64,000 nt of DNA from Herpomyces periplanetae (lineage: Eukaryota > Ascomycota > Laboulbeniomycetes > Herpomycetales > Herpomycetaceae): positions 1 to 64,000 of the forward strand of contig WMKJ01000068.1 in NCBI GenBank assembly GCA_009733715.1. Direction: 5' to 3'. Both the position numbers and the translations under genes were made by a program. Under the pieces are notes generated by a model. The model ran no database searches, was not told where the DNA came from, and worked only from the letters and a program-made list of their open reading frames with translations. Below, piece by piece: positions 41,107 through 51,798 of this stretch. Position 1 is the stretch's first letter, and each line of letters starts with the position of its first letter.

Positions 41107-42949
41107 TTAATGTGATTCACGTCCTGTTTCGCTAATTGCATTGCTCAGGTTCCTTCGTTCATCGCTATCCGTTGCACCATGATAACTCGGGAAAAATGTT
41201 GATGAGTTTTTAAGATAAGAAGCATCTGAATATCCATCTGTTCCAGCCATAGATTCTCCATGCATATGATAAGGAAATGAATTCGACTGATTGGCAAAGA
41301 CATCTATAGATGCTTGATGATTATTCCCATATGAATTAACTGTATCATAATGTTGTTGACTTTTCACCGTTGTCGCTCCCACTACATTTTCCTTTTCGTG
41401 AACCGTCTCAATTATTCGAGGTAACGTTTGATGGAATGGATCGCAATACTCTCCATGATTTCGCTCCTTAATATTATACCGAACATTATTTTGTGGTGCC
41501 AAAGCATTAGAAGTTGATTTTGATGAATGGTTCGTAAAATGAAATTCCGAATTCAACATTCCATACCCAGCTGGATTCCCAAATGATATTTCCCGATCTT
41601 GGTATACGTCAAACCTACGTTTACGCTTTCCACTTCCAACCGTACTGTTATTTCCCGGATTATACCCTCCATAACTCAGGTCAAACTCTGCACGATCGTC
41701 TACAAATGTTGACCGAATCGGTGGCAGTTCTTCCAATAATTGTGCCATCGACGCTGTTGCTGATACACTTGGTAGCGTTGTTGGCGCCGAGCTAACCAAT
41801 GGCGGATTCATCATAGCGTTCAAGTTACTTGAAGATGTCATTTTCGATATATCAAATTGGATTGATCCTACTGGTAAGCATGTTGAATAGTTTGTGTTAT
41901 TCAATATTGGTGATGCTTCGTGTTTAATTGGAGATGAAACATCATCTTCGTCATCTTCGTCATCCTCTGGATTACCAGAGATTTTCCTAGCCTTTTTGAA
42001 TGATCCTCTAGGTGTGAAAATTAATTCAGTAGGTTCCACCATTACAGAATTTGATTCCAGTTGCGCTACTACTGACGTGTCTTTCTTTTGGTTTCTTTTT
42101 CTCTTCATCTCAGGTGTTGCTGAATCAAAAACGTCCATTCCGGGCCAGAAAACTCCCTTTAGTTTGGTACACTCTTGTCCATCATCCACACTTACTGTGA
42201 AAGGACTGATATCCAGAGTATTACGATCGAAAACAGAACGACCTGAAAAAGAGTCAATGGAGTTATTGAATGATGCAGCTTCGAATTGGCCACCCGGATA
42301 GTGATCAGTACCGCATCTGTGGGAATTTATTGGGGTTACACCGTTTGTCGGGTAGTGACAAGCTTGTGGGGAGTAAGAGTAATGCGAATAGTAGGGCTGA
42401 TCTAATTTTCCATCAATTCGTGAAAGTTGCTCATTGAGACGAGGATCAAGTGAGTTAACTTGATTGGCAAGTACTTGCCGACGGGATGCTCGCCTAGCAG
42501 CTGAATTTCGGGAAGCACTTGAAGAATTCACTGTAGCTATAAATAATTTAGCAGCGGGTATTTTAACAAACGATACATTACAATTAAAGTTTATTCGCTT
42601 ATTCTTATGTAACCTTAAACTTAGAATAGGCTGCAGGGTAATTTTTATGCTGAGAATATGAATTAAAAGTATAATTGAAAGGTTTACCTTGATCACGGGC
42701 CGCTCGTAAGCGACGCTTATCCTTGAGGCTCAGGCGTTCGGCCATGAGATCCTCAACCTTATACTTGGTATACCAATTATCGTATGCATCGATAAGAATT
42801 TTGGATTCTTCCTCGGTGCTTGACCGAACTTTAATTTTGTAGTAATGTGATAGATGACCCTTGCTTGCAATGTGAGTCAAAAGATGTGAAACATCGCTAA
42901 ATTTGGGCTTTTTAGGACAAATGTTGCAGTGCAAGGGAATTGCTGACAT
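41107..42949 (-). CDS. Fungal C2H2 zinc-finger protein
   Basis: Exons 42949-42688 and 42530-41107 (intron 157 nt) give 561 residues. The N-terminus has one atypical finger: CNICPKKPKFSDVSHLLTHI with the second His in SKGHLSHYYK. It is followed by a charged helix (EEESKILIDAYDNWYTKYKV, AERLSLKDKRRLRAARDQ). This N-terminal block is, to my knowledge, conserved as a family in filamentous fungi, with no known function. The rest is disordered: an acidic stretch (DDEDDEDDVSSP), a basic KRKRRF cluster that could be a nuclear signal, and Asn/Ser-rich parts. The splice joins RAARDQ to VNSSSASRNSAARR in phase 1. A nuclear role is likely but unproven. Long intergenic regions flank it on both sides. Confidence 0.75.
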
Positions 42950-44640
42950 TGTCCGTTATGTAGTAAAATCCTTGCAGTTTATCGAACCTTTTTCGAAGCT
43001 TTTGACTAGTAAGAAAAGCTCAAACTGCGATTCAAACTAATTTTGTTATTCACTCAAGGTTAACTATGATGACGGTAAGTGTGATGGTAAAGAAGGGAGA
43101 AACAGACGGAAAGTGAAGATGTAGCTGAGAAAAATGGGACAAAACCATTCGAGATGAGTTGGGGTAGTGTCAGCTGTTACAACTTGATGCGAAAAGCAAG
43201 AGATGGGATGAAATGTTTGGGAGCAAAAGACGGAAGGTGCACACGGCAAAAATAGTTGTCGAATTGGGAAGCCCGTTCGCCAATTCACCGTGGTCAATTA
43301 GAGTTCGTGGAGCATGGAGGATAATTCACTTGCGTAAAAGAACTGTGAGAATTAGCACGGGTTAAATGAGGGTTATATAGGCAATTGAAAGCAGTCAATG
43401 AACGAGATAATTGAGCTGTAAACTTAAGATATGTGCAAGTTGAAATGGGATTCGAGAGTCAGATGGTATGGAGTGAAGTCATTGAGATAAGATGCATTGA
43501 GAAAAATTAAAGAGCCACTAACCGTGCAATACATTAAGGGACAACGTAGACTTTGACGCTGGACTTGACTTCAATAATATGGAAGTTGGTGATGTGAATT
43601 GGAATGAAATTTGAGTAGACGCGATTACTTGTGGTTAACTTCTCTTCTTTTAGGCCGTAACAGGCAAGATAATTGATTCAATTGAGTTAATGCTTGATAG
43701 AACTGAGTTGTGCAAGAGTGCAGGGCACAACCCACTTTCTGAGTGCTCGTCGACGACCCGAGCTAGAGAGGGTCGAAATGGTGTTAAAAGGGATAAGGAT
43801 AGTGACGGATGGCAATTGATTAGAGGAGTAGGAGGGTGGGAGAGTAGCGTGTAGTGGGTGCCTAGAAAAACGCGGGAGGAACTCAAGGCTGCCTTGACTG
43901 AATAATGAAGAGATGGTCAATACAATATCGATCAATTGAGGTGAAAGTAAAGCAAAAAAATGTGTATAGTACAAGGGAGAAAAGGGTTTTGGTGACAGGA
44001 TTAGTCGAGTTTTACAGTCGGGTTTAGCAAAAACTGAAAATTTGAAGTACACGTTAAGAAGGTATATTTGGTTGGTGCAGAGAGGGATTAGTTGATGTAA
44101 AGTTTGTTTAAAGCAAGTAATAATTGACTAAATGTCAATTCTTTTTTTATTCGTACGGTAGTGGGAAGAACAAGAGAAAGATGATAACTTACTATTGGCA
44201 ATTGGTAATTCGTGAAACTTTAGCGAAGGGCAGTAAAGATGAAGAAACTAAGGAAAGGAAGGAAATAATTAAAAGATGCAGGAAAAACTTGACCAAAGTA
44301 AGGGATTTGGAGATAGCAGTAATTGTTAGCAGTTATGGAGGACGTAGGAGAGAAGACTTTGAAGATTTTAAGGGAAAAGAGCGAATTGAAGTGTCGCGAG
44401 AAATTTGGTCGTTTAAGCGAAATGACAATTGATATTGATTGCTATATTTAGATACAGGTTGTGTCTGGGAGAGGCAGCTACGAAAGCGGAAGTGTAGATG
44501 TATTGGGAAGTTGGAGAAGTGATTATTGGGGAATTGGCTCAAAGAGTACGATATTTTTTGTTTGTTTATCTTGAAAAGTGTTTTTGGCATATTATTGACG
44601 CATGAAGCACGCAATTGATGCGTCAAAATCAATCTCTCGG
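42950..44640. other. Purine-rich upstream region of the C2H2 gene
   Basis: About 1.7 kb, with the plus strand mostly A and G. No convincing gene. Reading frames such as the 102-codon Lys/Glu-rich plus-strand frame at 44124-44432 follow from the base skew. It probably contains a long 5' leader or regulatory region for the C2H2 gene. Confidence 0.5.
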
Positions 44641-45604
44641 TAAATTTAGTTAAGTGCTCTTGTATGCAATCAACCCATTTCTATTCAATTACACATACCA
44701 TCTTCCAATAATCTTGCCCTCAATTCAAACTTACCACGCTCATGCAATGTTCGCCTTTTAGTATCTTTTAAACTATTTCATACTTTACCAATTCTTAGTA
44801 TTTTATATATTATTCTTTATTTCCACAATCAATCTTCTCTCCCTTCCTTTAATATCACCAAATTTCCACGATTCCATCGATTTTTCCACATCAACCCACT
44901 AGCCACAATTACGTCATTCGTAGCAAATTGTAGTTTGGATAGGACACTGACATTGGGGGATTTTTTGGGAGTCAAGGAGTTTACTGGTTTTGGTAAGAAT
45001 GTTAATATGTGGATGTGGGTGTCCGTGTATGTCTGTGTGTATGTTCGTGTATATGTGCATGTACACATATAAACGAACATGTGTAGATTTGTGAGCATAG
45101 GTGTGCTTGTGTGTATACATAAATACTAAACTATGTGGGTAGGCGTGCTTTTATGTCCAAATTTCCATTGTTCCTAAAAACTTCTCCATTCAATCACCAT
45201 CCTCATTACTTCTAACAGAAATATGCTAACTTCCCAAACAACAAATCTAGCATTCCATACATATCCTTCCTCGTCCTTTCATCTTAACCTCCCCCACCAC
45301 ACCAATTCAAATTGGCAATCACGTGACATCCAGAATTTGTAGAATTGGGTAGGTTTGGTTGGGTTAAATAACCTGATTAAAATAATGGATAAATCAATGA
45401 CGGAATCGCAAAGGAGTATGGCTAGAAGGATTTGAATTTATGAAGAATCAGATCCTTTAATGCATCGGTCAATCACACTTTTGGGCATACAACTGTTAAA
45501 TTGAATAATCAGTATGGACTACTCGATAACTGATAGATAATTAGAGAAAATGTTTAAAGAGACATAAATTCTTCGTTCTTTTGTTTATCACAGGATTCAA
45601 CTTA
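44641..45604. other. Pyrimidine-rich then mixed intergenic region with a TG-rich microsatellite
   Basis: The plus strand switches to C/T-rich at about 44650. A TG/TATG-rich alternating tract covers about 44996-45120 and contains a 40-bp near-palindrome at 45041-45080. No gene is recognised before the BET2 stop. Confidence 0.5.
45041..45080. repeat. 40-bp near-perfect palindrome
   Basis: The two 20-bp halves pair at the outer 8 positions, mismatch once, then pair at 8 more before a 6-base centre. It lies inside the TG-rich microsatellite. Confidence 0.85.
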
Positions 45605-46814
45605 CTAGGCTGGATCTACTTCCTGCAAATCTGGATATTTCAAAAGACTGAGACCGGCAATTCCAAACAATGTATGAAAAACGTCTACCTTGTTACCAGG
45701 TCTATCCGAAAAACCCCCCGTCTCCAAGTTCTATTTAATTTAGATGAATCCCCAAATTAAGTGCATTTCAGGTAATAAAATACAATTAGTAATAAAGGTA
45801 AACTGATGAACAGTTCGTAAACTTTGATACCCTTGAAAAGAAGGATTTTACGTACCTGGCATTTTAGGATAAACTCGATGAGTTTTTCGTGATGTATCCA
45901 ATGAACTTTCTTAACTAATGACAATGAACTCAGGACCCACCAACTATAACATACGTCTTCCATTTTCTCAGGGCGTCCATTTAAACCACCACATGGTAGT
46001 TGACGATCACTTAACCATTCAGCAAGATAATCCTGATCTATCATGGAAAGTTTGCCAGCAATACTCAAGGCAGCAACACAGGTAAAAACTTGACCAGCAT
46101 GAGATTCAGCACCGGGTCTAAGGCCGAAGGCACCGTCAAAATTTTGGCATTTTAAAATATGTTGAATTGCAAGGTCTTGATTAATACGATCAAGACGTCC
46201 GATCAGTGATAGTGCATTAAATGCACAATATATAAAGCGGGTGTCAGTTTCACCGAATTCGTCTCCGGCAAATGAGCCAAGTTGTGGCTCCTCTACACGC
46301 TGTAGTGAAGAGATATCTAACCCGGTGACATATAAGGTAAAAATGAGCATATTGTTTCGGTTTTACAGGGGGTATAGTTGATCTTACAGGAGGCAATCTT
46401 ATCAAAAGCACCAGGAAACTTTTCCTCAAAGCGTTCAAAGGCGTCAAGCATGGCTAAAATTTGGATAGCGCTTACGGTAAATAGCATGTGTGCATCATGG
46501 TGACGAGCTGAACCAAAGCCACCAACGTCAGGATGATAACAATTGACTACATCCTGAAATATAGCATTTTTTGATACATCATCATCTCTACCAAGCAGAT
46601 ATAAAGCGGCAACACCCCAGTATACTCCACTGATGCGTAAATGCTGTGTGAGAATGTAATGCGTCTCAGTTGTATCCTATAGAGTTATGTGAGCAAGACG
46701 AATGAGCCAAAAGTTACAGGTACAACACACTTCCTGTAATTGTTTAATGTAGGCCACGTGCTTTTCAACGACAAGTTCAGGTGATGGGGGAGATGAAGAT
46801 TCTAGCGATGCCAT
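45605..46814 (-). CDS. BET2: Rab geranylgeranyltransferase beta subunit Bet2
   Basis: Catalytic subunit that attaches geranylgeranyl groups to Rab GTPases. Four exons: 46814-46731, 46676-46388, 46316-45856 and 45730-45605, giving 319 residues (family about 325-335) with phases 0, 1 and 0. The prenyltransferase repeats are clear: [96 protein letters not shown] and [20 protein letters not shown]. Zinc ligands are in place: the Asp and Cys in [11 protein letters not shown] and the His in VDVFHTLFG. The C-terminal exon is only 42 codons. The first intron uses a weaker gtgtgt donor. RAM2 in this window is the alpha subunit of a different prenyltransferase. Confidence 0.94.
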
Positions 46815-49800
46815 GTATATAAAGGTTAAGAAAGTTGACCAATGTTTTGTGCATATGTCAATCTATAGGGAAACTTGGACCGGTTAAATACAGAATATTC
46901 GTACGTAAATACGCTAACTTACCAGTGCGGGGCATGAGGTGCGGCAATTAATTATTTATTATTAGCCAAGTAAATCGGAAAATAAAGTGGACTGGTTAAA
47001 GTGAACGTTAGTAAACTGCTGGACAGATATTTGAGATGGCGTGCAATGTACACCCTCGTTAACGCTGGTTAAACAAGTAAAATTGTTGAGTATAGAAAAT
47101 AATTTTGTTTTTTGCATTGAGTGGGATCGCCACAGCCATGTGGCTGTTCAAGTCCTCGAACAGAAGTCTCAAAAGGAAATGTTGGGGGGAAGGGCGGAGC
47201 GGAGACAAGCCACATGCATAAATCACGTTAACTGGGTAAAATTTCCAGGGCTTTAAATGACAGTAAGGCTTTTGGGTAAATTAAGAATATGAGATATTTT
47301 TGATATGGTACAGAGAATATAAGAAGGGAGTATTGGTGTACGTAGATCTTTTAAATTCGGTCAATTTATTAGAGGTATGACAAAAGTTTGCCTTAACGAC
47401 AAAATTGCCACATTTAATATCTTAATATTAGAGTAAGGTAGATTACATTGTATTTGGCGATACGATTGTTCAATGCTTATTAGCAAAATAGTCAAAATTT
47501 CAGTGTAGGGCGAATTATCGTAACTTTGTTTCAAGAGCATGACAAAGTACGCTTGTGCGAGTAGGTGTAATATAGTCTCACAATGGAATCTTATGTTGGC
47601 AATAGTGAAAGGATATACGATTTATTAATTGAATAAAAAAATTGGGTTAAAAGACAGCGGTAACAATCAAATAATTTAGCTTATTGCGTCACAGCTTGGT
47701 ATAAAGTAATTTGGTAAAGATTTTTACTAAATAATTTTACTGCAGTGTCTGCCTGGTTAAATCCACTTGGCTGATTTTCAGGTACCAAATTTTTGGGGTA
47801 CCTGAGAAATAACATGTATAAGATAAAATTGTATAGCCCATCTAATAAATAATGTGAGCACTAACGTTGATTGAGAGGGGAATATTCTGGTTGTAAAACT
47901 AATTATCACTGTCAAAATAATTTTATTAAGTGTAGGAAAATCGTGTTAGTGTGAAATACTGTAGCATTTATATGATTTAAATCGGTTTAATGCTCACCGA
48001 TATAGAGAATATTGTTTTAATTCTAGCTTAGCATAACTGAGTTATATACACAATTGCATAACTGGCAAGGCATAAAGTTGCCGTTTACACTTGGTGTGAC
48101 GCTATAAGTGTGCTGGGTAACTTTGGGACATGTAGGGTTACGGTTTAGTGAAGGATTGGGCTAACCAAACCGAACCAGACTAAACCAAACCATATCAGCC
48201 GAGACGACACGAGATCAGACAAAACCAAACCAAACTAGGCCAGGCAATACTAAAATAATTAAGCTAAGCTATATTAAACTCTTCATTAGGAAAATTTAGG
48301 CAAATTATCACGCCTAAAATTTAAGGCTACGCTCACTAGTCTTAATGTCATATATTATTAATGATGGTGATGAAGATGTTAAATGACTACGCTAAGTACA
48401 AATCGGCTAATATTGACTAGGTGAACCAAAGAAGGAAATGTTTTGGAAAAAAACATATTCTTTCCTGGGTTGAATTAGTAATAGCAAATACTCAGGTACG
48501 CAGATTGAGAGAAACATACTAGTTTATGTAAATTATATACCCTTACTAAATTGCACGGATGACTGAAAAGGTTTGGATATATAAGGTTTAGGCCTACATA
48601 AATTATGGTGGGCTGTAGATCAAATGACAAGTAGCTATTGCGTAAATAACACGGCACTGAATTTCCGAAATTGGATAAATTATAATAGCAAATACTCGAT
48701 GATTACAAAGTCGGTAATTGTAATGGGTAATGATTGAGCATTGTCTAATGATGGAAGGAAATTTAAATGGAGTAAATTACCCTACTATGCCAACAAACTC
48801 GTTGAAGGGTTAGGGAAGGTTGAGATAATGTAGAAACAGCATGTGTAGCAAGTATGTAACTTTAATGGCAACGGAGAGGCAGTGCAGAAGGAGGAAAATC
48901 GATTCAAATGGTATACAGGAAGTTAGTTACCCACAGAGTGGAAACGACTATCACAAAAAGGACTTATTTAAGAAATACGAATGATTACGAGAGATGGAAA
49001 ATGGTTGTGGAAGAACAAGATGGATGGTTATTTTCAACGAAATAATCGGATATACGCACTCGCTAAACGTTATGCTTGACGATAAAATAACTTAGCGTAT
49101 TCAGATTACCGGTAAGAAAAAGTTGGGGATTAAAATAATAAGATGTATTTGGGGGAATTTTGTTGAAACAGTGTGTTGAAATGTGAACCTTTTAATTTTA
49201 AAAGTTGCTCAAAAACGGTAAAATAGGCGGTGCGAATGGCTTAGAAGATGTGCATAATGAATGAATAAATAATTAATTTATTAACGTGAGGGCGGCGCCG
49301 ATGAGAAGGGTGATAATGGATGATTATTTCACTATCCAATATACGGCGAAATTCGGCTATACTCGGACGGAGGCTAGCATCAGGGAGTTTTACACAGAGA
49401 AGGGCTAATCCACGGTTTTATTCGATGGAAGAGCTACATCCTCCCGGGTTAGAGTCAAATTTCTGGATGGTAAGCAGAGCAGAAGCTGGTGGTTAATGGC
49501 TTACAAGATTGAACTTGATATATTTGTTCTCATTGCACATACAGACCGGTTTTGCAACATCGAGGCATTTTTTTTGCAAACTATTGACTAATAAAGGAAA
49601 GTTAAAGTACACTTGTAATTATCGTGACATTTGCTCCACTTGAAGAGTTTTTATTTGACGAAAAAATTGCCAGGGAGAATTAACAAACTTATATTTCAAA
49701 CTGCATTGAAACGTCATCTCTAAGAATCCGAGATTCTCAAACCAAAGTCATTGTTGGAGCATAGCCATCCGGTGTAATGATTTGCTATGCGAGTAAAGCG

Positions 49801-50097
49801 TAATATTGTTATCCCTATATGGTTAGATTGATGGGATAAACCATGTCAAAGTGATACAGCAGTATTTTCAAGGGATATTACCAATTGAGAAATCCTCCTG
49901 AATATCATGGTAATTCGCGCGACCGACAGTATTGTGTGTAAGAGCAAGAATGTTCAAGTTTACGTGAATTCGTGACAGCAGTAGGGTGATACAAGCAGGC
50001 CAACGGGTAGTAAGTGAGGACATGCGAGAAAAGGCATGCAAGAACGCCCGATAAGTCTAAAATTTATACGGGGGTTAGAGGATAAGACGAATACTGA

Positions 50098-50262
50098 TTG
50101 CTGCTACAGGTGCTAGTGCTGATGCTGATGCTAGTGTTAGTGCTAGTGCTAGTATTTGAACTAGTACTAGTACCGGTGCTACTGCTACTGCTACTTCTCT
50201 TACTACTACTACTACTACTACTATTACTATCACTAGTATCAGTACCAGTACCTAAGCTATCA
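50098..50262. repeat. Trinucleotide repeat tract (GCT/AGT then ACT) with internal hairpin
   Basis: Imperfect GCTAGT and GATGCT units followed by (ACT)n. The segment 50140-50173 forms a 14-bp stem with two G-T wobbles and a 6-base loop. Confidence 0.9.
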
Positions 50263-50754
50263 CTAATTCAATTAAGTGTATATGCATGCATGATTATCGT
50301 TTATACACTTAACATAGACGAATATTGAAACGGAAAAAACTTAGTGTGGAAACATTGAAGGGTGTAGTAGATGGTATGTGTATATAGCTGTGCTGGAAAG
50401 GATGACAATAAATTTACGGATAAAAGTGATGGTTAAGGGCAAATTGCCAAAATTTAGAAAAAGTTAATATATTCACGCAACATAATAAATCCAGGAAAAT
50501 ATACTCCCGGTATGCCACACGGAAAGTGGAACCAAAATTATTTTCCCAGGTGCATTAAAAAAGGCGAGAGTAAGCAGGCCGAAATAGTAAGATTCACGGA
50601 TTAAACTGTAAAAATCATTGTAAGGCAAATTAACTTGTAGGGACATACGTATGTACGTACGTACACTCTTAAAGACCAATTACACGGAAAAGTCAAGAGT
50701 TTCAGAGCTAGTAAAAACATCAAACTTATTCTATTCCCCATCAATTAACCATAC

Positions 50755-50815
50755 ATATACTCATGCACACACACACGCACACCCACACAGGTACAGGCAC
50801 TCACCCACATCCATA
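50755..50815. repeat. CA-rich microsatellite
   Basis: Imperfect (CA)n with CACACGCAC units, part of a broader run of alternating purine-pyrimidine sequence. Confidence 0.85.
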
Positions 50816-50989
50816 CAGCACTTAGTTGCATTATATTGAAATTCCTCGCCAAATCGCTTTCCCTATTCATCTCCATTTCCCGTCAGCCTGCATTATCTAA
50901 GCGGGAAATAACATGTTCACCTTTTTGAAGGTAACATGAGACGCTAATGTCTAGCGTGGCTTAACAGTGTGGCGCCCCCCGGGAAAAGA

Positions 50990-51130
50990 TGAGGGTGTGT
51001 GCCTACTCCCACGCGGGCGCGTATATGTGTGAGTGTGGATGTGCGTGCGCGTGGGCGTATGCCAGTGCGTATGCGTATGCATGTTCGTATGTGCACCAGC
51101 ATATCTTTGCATGCGTATACACTTCAGTCT
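50990..51130. repeat. Alternating purine-pyrimidine tract (TG/CG/TATG)
   Basis: GTGTG, GCGCG and GTATGC units over about 140 bp. Overlapping Tyr/Ala/Cys-rich frames here are by-products. Confidence 0.8.
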
Positions 51131-51798
51131 TCATCCCCGTCCCCATCCTCGTTTGCGTCTACGTCCACCCACCAAACGTATCAATCCCTGACACACAACA
51201 TCCCATTTGGTACGTCAGAAAGTAAGCACGTGATTCACCAGAAGAGTGGCAGCCGATCATGAATTGGCTTACTTAGCGATTATTAACAGTTTCTAATTTC
51301 CTTTGGATTTAAGACGCGAATATCCTTTTTATTCTCACAGTTTCGCACTCTTCTCTCCCTTTACCATTTTTTCCTCCCACTTAACCTTGTCAATTTCATG
51401 ATCTTGTTGCGCTATATCGTAACCACTTACACGATGATTTCTTCTTTTTCTTATATTTAACTTATCATCTTTTTCCTTCCATCTACATTTTTTCGCGTCT
51501 TCGTCCGTCTACACTATCGTACACTTTTCCTTTGTTACTCCCTTCTTTCACGTCTCACAAACTTGTGCCTTGGCCCTTAACCCTTCACCAAGAACTTTTT
51601 GGTTTAATATTTTACGCCGCAATCTTTTCTGAAACCCTGATTCAATTATAGTTCCGCACCGTCGAATATTGCACCTTCTCATTTTCCCTTTAAACCCTTC
51701 ACTTTCCCTCCATTTTGAGGCAAAATTTACTCTCTAGCCCTTCTTATCATTTACCCCTCTTCTAGACTTTGCCCCTCTCTCTCTATGTACTTGAGAGG

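Larger units (their letters stand above)
46815..51798. other. Five-kilobase gene-free interval upstream of the RhoGAP gene
   Basis: AT-rich, with no supported gene. Contents seen: a degenerate AACCAAAC-rich patch (about 48165-48245); a 15-bp direct repeat at 48479-48493 and 48683-48697; weak minus-strand frames near 49240-49440; a triplet-repeat tract with a hairpin (50098-50262); CA/TG-rich alternating tracts (50640-51180). The last 500 bp is pyrimidine-rich and leads into the RhoGAP gene. No tRNA was found. Confidence 0.55.

Noticed and set aside
44124-44432. 102-codon Lys/Glu/Arg-rich plus-strand frame
   Set aside because: The region is purine-rich throughout, which suppresses stop codons in this reading; no family resemblance.
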